Below are positions 28,336 to 33,720 of a stretch of 33,720 nt of DNA, in pieces. The position numbers were made by a program, and so were the translations under genes. The notes beneath the pieces are model-generated. The model did not search any database and was not told where the DNA came from. It saw only the letters and a list, made by a program, of their open reading frames with translations. Origin of the DNA: Schoenoplectus triqueter (lineage: Eukaryota; Streptophyta; Magnoliopsida; Poales; Cyperaceae); assembly GCA_964058805.1 (NCBI GenBank), contig CAXKVV010001570.1, positions 1-33,720 on the forward strand, read 5' to 3'. Within the stretch, counting starts at the first letter, position 1, and every line of letters begins with the position of its first letter.

Positions 28336-28813
28336 GAGTTATGCTACGGTTAGTCGGAAAATACAAAATATTTTTATACTTCGGATCGTATCTCCCATTT
28401 TCAAATTCAAAACACCGATCTGACCGTTAAAAGTGTTCTCCATATTAAAATATGATTGGAGACCAAAGTAGGGATTGGTATTCTCTAGAGGAAGAGATAG
28501 CCCTCTTTTCGGTCTCTAAGTAACTTCAATTTTCATAAAGATACCGCTTTCGCTGTTTTACATTTTTTAGAAAAAAATTTCTATTTTTATAAGGGATGAA
28601 AATACATTGAGTTTATGATTTTTAATAAGAATAATTTTCTAATCCTTCAAAAAATAGAATTTTTTTAAAAAATATATAAAATTTAGTCTCCAAACATATT
28701 TCAAAATGGAGAACACTTCTAACAGTCGGATCGGTGTTTTGAATTCGGAAATAAAAGATACGACGCGAAGTACAAAAATATTTTGTACTCCGCGACTAAC
28801 CATAGCATAACTC
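28336..28813. mobile_element. Foldback MITE B
   Basis: Terminal inverted repeat gagttatgctacggttagtc at the left matches gactaaccatagcataactc at the right with one difference. Arms extend well over 100 bp, including accgatctgaccgttaaaag and its inverted partner aacagtcggatcggtg. The arm phrase 'gaccgttaaaa' parallels 'aaccgttaaatatg' in MITE A, so they may be related. Flanked by (GA)n/(TA)n. Confidence 0.82.
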
Positions 28814-28826
28814 TATATATATATAG

Positions 28827-29217
28827 AGTTTGTCTATTGTGCTTCCAGTAGCACTTCGGTCGAAATATTATTAGTCCGAATTTTAATTTTTCATACTCAA
28901 AATTTCAATTTAAGTGACTCAATAAAATCTTTATATCATAATCATGTAGAATATTATTTTTTATCGTGTTTGGAGTTAGTTTACTATGCTTAATAATTTT
29001 TAGAAAGTAAGCATTTTTGATATATAAATTTTATTATTTTTCTATTATTTTAGGGCTATCTTTCAAAAATCATTAAGCATAGTAAATTAATTCCAAATAC
29101 GATAAAAAATAGTATTCTATAAGATTATGATATAAATATTTTAGTGAGCTATTTAAATTAAAATTTGAACTGGTAGCGTTTCGACCGAAGCGCTGCTGGA
29201 AGCACAATAGACAAACT
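28827..29217. mobile_element. Foldback MITE C
   Basis: Left end agtttgtctattgtgcttcc plus the next 20 bases pairs with the right end over about 40 bp with three or so differences. The inner arms also pair (ttagtttactatgcttaat with attaagcatagtaaatt). It is flanked on both sides by (TA)n. No coding capacity. Confidence 0.85.
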
Positions 29218-29234
29218 ATATATATATACATATA

Positions 29235-29590
29235 TTTGCTTATTAAGTATTTTTTTAATATTAATTTATATTTGTATAAAAATATTAAATTATATTTTTC
29301 TATTTGCTCATTTTATTTTAATTTTTTCTGTTCTTTCAAATCTTTTTAAGTGTACTTAATATACAATATAAAATATTAAAAAAAACTTGAGAATGACTGA
29401 ATAAGGGCTGAGTTTGATAAAAATCGAGTTAGAAGAGCTTATTTTTTAACGATTGAGCTCGATCTTCAAGAAGCCTCATCTTTATCATTAAAAAGGATCA
29501 GATCGAACTTCCGAGGATCAGATAAAAATTGATTTTTTGAAGAGTCAGTCGGGACTGATTCAAAGGCTGAATTCTTATGGATTATGCTTA
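29235..29590. repeat. GGATC-rich dispersed repeat, copy 2 right part
   Basis: AT-rich core with tacaatataaaatatt and then ataagggctgagtttgataa, aaggatcagatcgaacttcc and gaggatcagataaaaattga. It shares order and wording with the second half of copy 1 (21900-22140). Confidence 0.45.
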
Positions 29591-29599
29591 GTTTCAGGA

Positions 29600-29906
29600 G
29601 AGGTGAAGAGCAAATTATTTATTCTATAATTTTATAAAAGTAAAAAGGAGGAAGTTACTCTTTAAAAAAAAGTTAATTTTTCGAGCTACACACACGGGTG
29701 AACTGACTGAACTCTTCCCATTTTTTTCTCAGCTCAGACTCATATGTAATGTTCAGCCAAAAAGGGTTCTGTCACTTAATAATGATATTTGTGGGGTAAT
29801 TTAAGGAAAACTGCCTTCTGATTTGTTGCCACCGACCAGAAGACTATAATCATTGACAGACATTCTCCATTTCCCTCCCAGCTCTCGGAGAGCCGAAATA
29901 ACGACA
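29600..29906 (+). promoter_or_regulatory. Upstream region and leader of TIC22-like gene
   Basis: About 300 bp between the repeat and the ATG at 29907. No clear TATA box was found. The last 60 bp are pyrimidine-rich (cattctccatttccctcccag), typical of plant 5' leaders. Confidence 0.35.
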
Positions 29907-31893
29907 ATGCCTTTCTTCCCTTTCGGCTCCCAAAACCCTACTAACCAGGACCAAAACCCCCCATCAAATTCTCTCCATTTCGACCTCCCCTCCTTCCTCT
30001 CCAGCGTCCAGTCCTCCGCCCATGCTGTTCTCTCCCAAATCTGCCCTGTGGGTCCTATCCTGAATCCTTCTTCCCCTGCCATCCCTCCTCCGTTCGCGCG
30101 CATCCCCTCCAGTGCAACAACCGATACACCCCCATCCAGTTCTTCTTCTCAGCGAGTAACCAGCTTGCCAATGTACAAACCTCCCTTTAATTTTGATCAT
30201 TCTCAAGTGATATTTGTAATATTAGATAGGCTCGCTTTAACCTGGTAATTATTGCATTAGTTCCCTCCTAAAGTTGCAAGCATCTTTGAATTTTTCTTAA
30301 AAAATTACTTAGGAACTCCACTGTGGGGTTCAAGGAAGCTAGTATTGCATCTCGGCTGGACGGCATACCAGTATATGCTGTGAGCAATGAACAAGGTGAG
30401 ATCGTACTGGTATCTGCTCCAGATGCTGGTAGATCTCTGGGGTTGATTTGCTTCAAGAAAGAAGATGCTGAGGCCATATTACAAGAAATGAGAGGGATGG
30501 ATAAAGAAATGAGACATGAAGGATCAAGGGTGGTGCCACTTGCATTGGACAAGGTAAATGTTGTTATTGATCAACAAGAGTTAACAGTTAACAACTTGAT
30601 TTCCATCTACAACCTTATGTTCTATGAAAATTACATTTGTAGCCAGATAAAGTGAGTTTTTTAATGGTCTATTTTAAAATTTGTGGTCCTTTAAAGGTAT
30701 GGATCAAGTTTTTTTTTTTCTAGGGATCCACTTGGAGTTGGTTTCTATAACAATGAATTTATCTAATCTTAGATGCTTTGACAAAATACATGTATAGCAG
30801 TGGGCAGTAGGAATGTAGTATAATTGTACAATGTATTACATGATTTTTTTTTAGTATAGTAATGCATTACTACCATATATTTAGGTTTTTCAATTGAAGG
30901 TAGATGGGATTTCTTTTAGATTTATTCCAGATTCTTCTCAGGTGGTGAAGGCTCTTAAGGCAAGTATTATTCTTCCTAGATTTTATTTGTTCTAGTTATC
31001 TTTTTATTTTGTTTAACTTTATTTATTTATTTTATAGGAAAAGGAAAAGGCTGGTGAATCCCCTAGAGGGGGTTTCAATGGTGTACCAGTTTTTCAGGTT
31101 AGGGGTTCTAATCTAATATTCCATCAAATCACCTATTTGGTGGCTAGAAGACCTCTCTTCTCCTTTATACTTCTTATTTTGTCAGTTATATTTCTCAAAT
31201 GGAACTCGTTTACTATAAACTGTTATTCAGTCCAGGAGCTTGTTTGTGAAAAGTGGAAACAAGAAATACCGCCCAATTTTTTTCAGAAAGGTTAGAACAA
31301 AAAAATGTCATGTGTATTTTACCTCTGTGGCCTTTTTATTATTAAAATTTTTAAATCATTTGCTCAATCGAATGATGAAAACAGGAAGATCTAGATGATT
31401 CACTTGCCAGAGTATCAAGAGAACATAAGCGATTAAACCCGGCCATGAGGGTTGGTGATATACAGGTAATCATTTAATTGGGGGTGGATTGATGTCTCTC
31501 AATTGAATTTAATTTTGGTCAACTAATTTGAACATTTTTTTTTTGGTTCGTGTGCTTGAAAGATTGTTTACATATTTGTGTTGTACTATATCTGCATAGA
31601 GGTATGATATTAGGGATAATTGGCATAGCTGTTTACACGGTTATTTCTAATTTATATAATTATTACTCTTTGTAGGTTGGAGTGTTTGAAGAAATTCTGA
31701 AAACCATGGTGGTGTGTGCTTTAATTTCTTAATTCTTCGCCCTTTCTTCCTATCTTAGGTTTAATATTGAAGGAATTAATATGCATGTTAATAAAATTCA
31801 TGATTACATTATTGTTAGGATGGATCTACTGCAAAATGGGACGATGTGGTTTTCGTACCACCCGGTTTCAAGATGCCGGCTTACCAAAACTGA
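29907..31893 (+). CDS. TIC22-like chloroplast import protein
   Basis: An eight-exon model: 29907-30172, 30313-30553, 30885-30959, 31038-31097, 31231-31290, 31385-31465, 31676-31711 and 31819-31893, about 297 residues. The amino end (about 80 residues) is rich in Ser, Pro and hydroxylated residues, as in plastid transit peptides. The core carries DGIPVYAVSNEQGEIVLVS, GLICFKKEDAEAILQEM, VDGISFRFIPDSSQV, NGVPVFQSRSL, YRPIFFRKEDL, LNPAMRVGDIQVGVFEEIL and WDDVVFVPPGF, matching the two-repeat Tic22 fold throughout. Tic22 proteins work in the space between the two plastid envelopes, helping preproteins pass from Toc to Tic. The exon 1 donor is uncertain (30172/30313 chosen for phase; 30155/30335 is an alternative), and exon 7 may end at 31708. 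Intron 3 starts with GC. Confidence 0.87.
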
Positions 31894-32297
31894 TGTCGTG
31901 ACCTAATAATAATTTGTTTAGATTCCCTCTTCTGGGTAAAAAGATAGTTTCTCTTTTATTCGTTAGTTTTTTTTTTTAATCATTAGACAAACATAGCACC
32001 AAATATAAGAGAACTTTTAGTGTGGTTGGCATATTGGTCGGTTCAATGTTGTATTATATCTGCATGTACCTTTAGACAAACATGGCACCAAACTACACAT
32101 GTTGCATGTGTAGTTTCTTCTTACTATTTTTATGAACACTCAATTCAATTATTTTGTAAAAATTGTTTCGAGCAGGAGATTGTGCCTAGCAACAAAGGTG
32201 CTTGTATAAGGCTATGCATGTTTGAGCAGAATTTTATATACAACAGCTCTAATACTGGCTAATAAAAAGAACAACAAAAGAACAGATAAACAATAGT
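31894..32297. other. Convergent 3' intergenic region
   Basis: Only 404 bp separate the stop codons of the two convergent genes, so their 3' UTRs may meet or overlap. It is AT-rich with a near-repeat of 'agacaaacatagcaccaaat' and 'agacaaacatggcaccaaac' (31985 and 32073). The plus-strand frame at 32020-32262 is not supported as a gene. Confidence 0.55.
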
Positions 32298-33244
32298 TTA
32301 TTTGTACATGTTAGCGATTTGATCGCTATACTTAGCAGTCACTTTGTCTCTCCTGATTTTCATTGTTGGTGTCATTAAACCATTATCCAACTGAAATGGA
32401 GGAAAAGAGAAGAATGATCAGTAATATGTCGATCTGAGGAACACAAATTCCAAATTCAACCATGAAATCCATAAGAAAAAAAAGGAGTTTGTAAAACATA
32501 CTGTAAAAGGTTCATCAACAATCAATATTGGGCCGATCTGGAAAGCGCAACCAGCAGTCCTGGAATTTTACAGTAAAAGTGTTCTTATAGAATGTTTTTT
32601 TCTTCTTTTAAAATCAAAATAGGAGAGAATTCTTTGTGTTGTATTCACAAAGATAAAAAGGGTATATAATGGAACTTGCAGAAAGATGCTCACCAAGTTC
32701 GAACTTCATCATATAAAAGATTAAACACTTTTTCTTTGGATAATTCCTCTTTTTCAAGCAAATCTGCTGAGAGTTCATCCTTATTGGGAACAACAATTGC
32801 ACCAAGACGCCGTTGATCCTAGATATAAAAAAAAATAATAAAGAACAGAGGCTAAGTTGCTGCTGTTGTTATTCACAGCCTAGAATTCAAGTTTGAGCAT
32901 TGCAAGAAAAAAAAAAAGAATACAAAGATCCATAGTTTTTGGGTCAACTGAGTCCTTTAACATGACGTATGTTGGCAAAATTTTGTAGTCGGCCAGAATA
33001 GTCACTTTCATTTTTTTTTCACACATGGATTGTTAGCATGACATTTGTAAAATTGAAACTCTGCTTTATGCAACCACATTTTAAGAACTCGCTTTTTATT
33101 TTTGTTCTATGAATGACAAGCATGCAAAGAAGGGGCATTTCCCCTTCTTTTTTTTTTACTTTACCTGGCCAATAACCATTATTTGATGAATCAGACTACT
33201 TCGCATGGCTGCTTCCTCAATATCTGTTGGCTCCACATTTTCAC
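32298..33244 (-). CDS. Acyl-ACP synthetase (AAE15/16-like), 3' exons only
   Basis: Last four exons on the minus strand: 33244-33165, 32818-32694, 32559-32502 and 32390-32298. All have GT-AG boundaries and consistent phases. The first carries GENVEPTDIEEAAMRSSLIH, the conserved C-terminal-domain start of AMP-binding acyl activating enzymes. Next come DQRRLGAIVVPN, FQIGPILIVDEPFT and LMTPTMKIRRDKVTAKY, where the Lys in PTMK is in the position of the catalytic lysine. The end ANMYK then stop resembles the plastid acyl-[acyl-carrier-protein] synthetases AAE15/AAE16, which load fatty acids onto ACP with ATP. About 119 residues are visible. The adenylate-forming core lies to the right outside the window. 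Confidence 0.8.
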
Positions 33245-33720
33245 CTAAAAAAATATATTATTGGAGTATTATATCAGAATGCTATGTAAGTCCTACAAAA
33301 AGGAAAATCCTCACTTACACCTAGGGGCGCAAAAAAAAATTGTAATTCTTTCGGTGTTCGATTCAGTTTTTAGCTCGAGTTTGATTAGTTCGATTAGATT
33401 TTTTTTTATCAGCTCGATTCGAGTTCGGTTCGATAATTTTTTAATGAACTGGTTCTAGTTCGATTCGCAAAATTCGATATGTAGTTCTTTACATATATTT
33501 TAACTATTTCTTCAATAATATATGTAATAATAAAATTATTTTACTATAAAATTTTTAAGACATTGTTAATTTATTATTAAATTAATAAATATTAGTTACT
33601 TTTTTCAAATTTTAATATAAAATTAATAAAATATTAATTATTTTAGCTCTAATTATTTGTGATAATATAAAAATAACTGTAAAATATTATAATAATTGAG
33701 TTCATCTACAATTTGATTTC
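33245..33720 (-). other. Intron of AAE15/16-like gene with repeat insertion
   Basis: No exon found up to the window end, so this is intron sequence. From about 33320 to 33480 it holds taggggcgcaaa followed by TTCGATTCG/GCTCGA-type words, a pattern seen at the ends of a common plant dispersed repeat. An AT-rich stretch follows. The other end of the repeat is not in view. Confidence 0.5.

Noticed and set aside
29801..30206. Minus-strand frames over TIC22-like exon 1
   Set aside because: Gly/Arg-rich shadows of the Ser/Pro-rich transit peptide region.

Overview
The window is nuclear DNA of a flowering plant, most likely a eudicot. The evidence is AT-rich intergenic DNA, spliced genes with GT-AG introns, plastid-targeted plant proteins, plant Ty1/copia and Athila-type Ty3/gypsy retrotransposons, an L1-type LINE and foldback MITEs. 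No prokaryotic feature, CRISPR array or rRNA was seen. All exon models, target-site duplications and divergence counts come from reading the sequence by eye.

Layout. 1-5078: gene-poor and AT-rich, with a CATATGCGG-rich palindromic patch carrying a tRNA-like relic (about 850-1290), a possible promoter and first exon (2472-2830) and an isolated possible exon (about 3301-3416). 5079-16680: a Ty1/copia element with very short LTRs (about 143 bp). A 7-kb Athila-like gypsy element (6007-13041, LTRs of 1378 and 1358 bp) is inserted between its gag and pol parts. The gypsy element keeps gag and protease but has no reverse transcriptase, RNase H or integrase. The copia element keeps protease, integrase, RT and RNase H, with stops and frameshifts, but has lost most of gag. 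17621-20677 (minus): an eight-exon gene for a plant RGGA/Stm1/HABP4-type RNA-binding protein, about 421 residues, with a duplicated exon. 22724-27075: an L1-type LINE bounded by imperfect 15-bp target-site duplications, 5'-truncated inside ORF1, with a decayed ORF2. 27948-29217: three foldback MITEs placed end to end in (TA)n/(GA)n DNA, apparently splitting an older GGATC-rich dispersed repeat. 29907-31893 (plus): an eight-exon TIC22-like gene, including a GC-AG intron. 32298-33244 (minus): the last four exons of an acyl-ACP synthetase (AAE15/16-like) AMP-binding enzyme gene, which continues past the right edge.

The host genes look intact and unrelated in pathway, except that the convergent TIC22-like and AAE-like genes both belong to families that act in plastids. 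No novel defence or metabolic system was seen. The most distinctive items are the gag-protease-only Athila derivative with its repeated GCGGNCCGC motif, the exon duplication in the RGGA-like gene and the triple MITE array.
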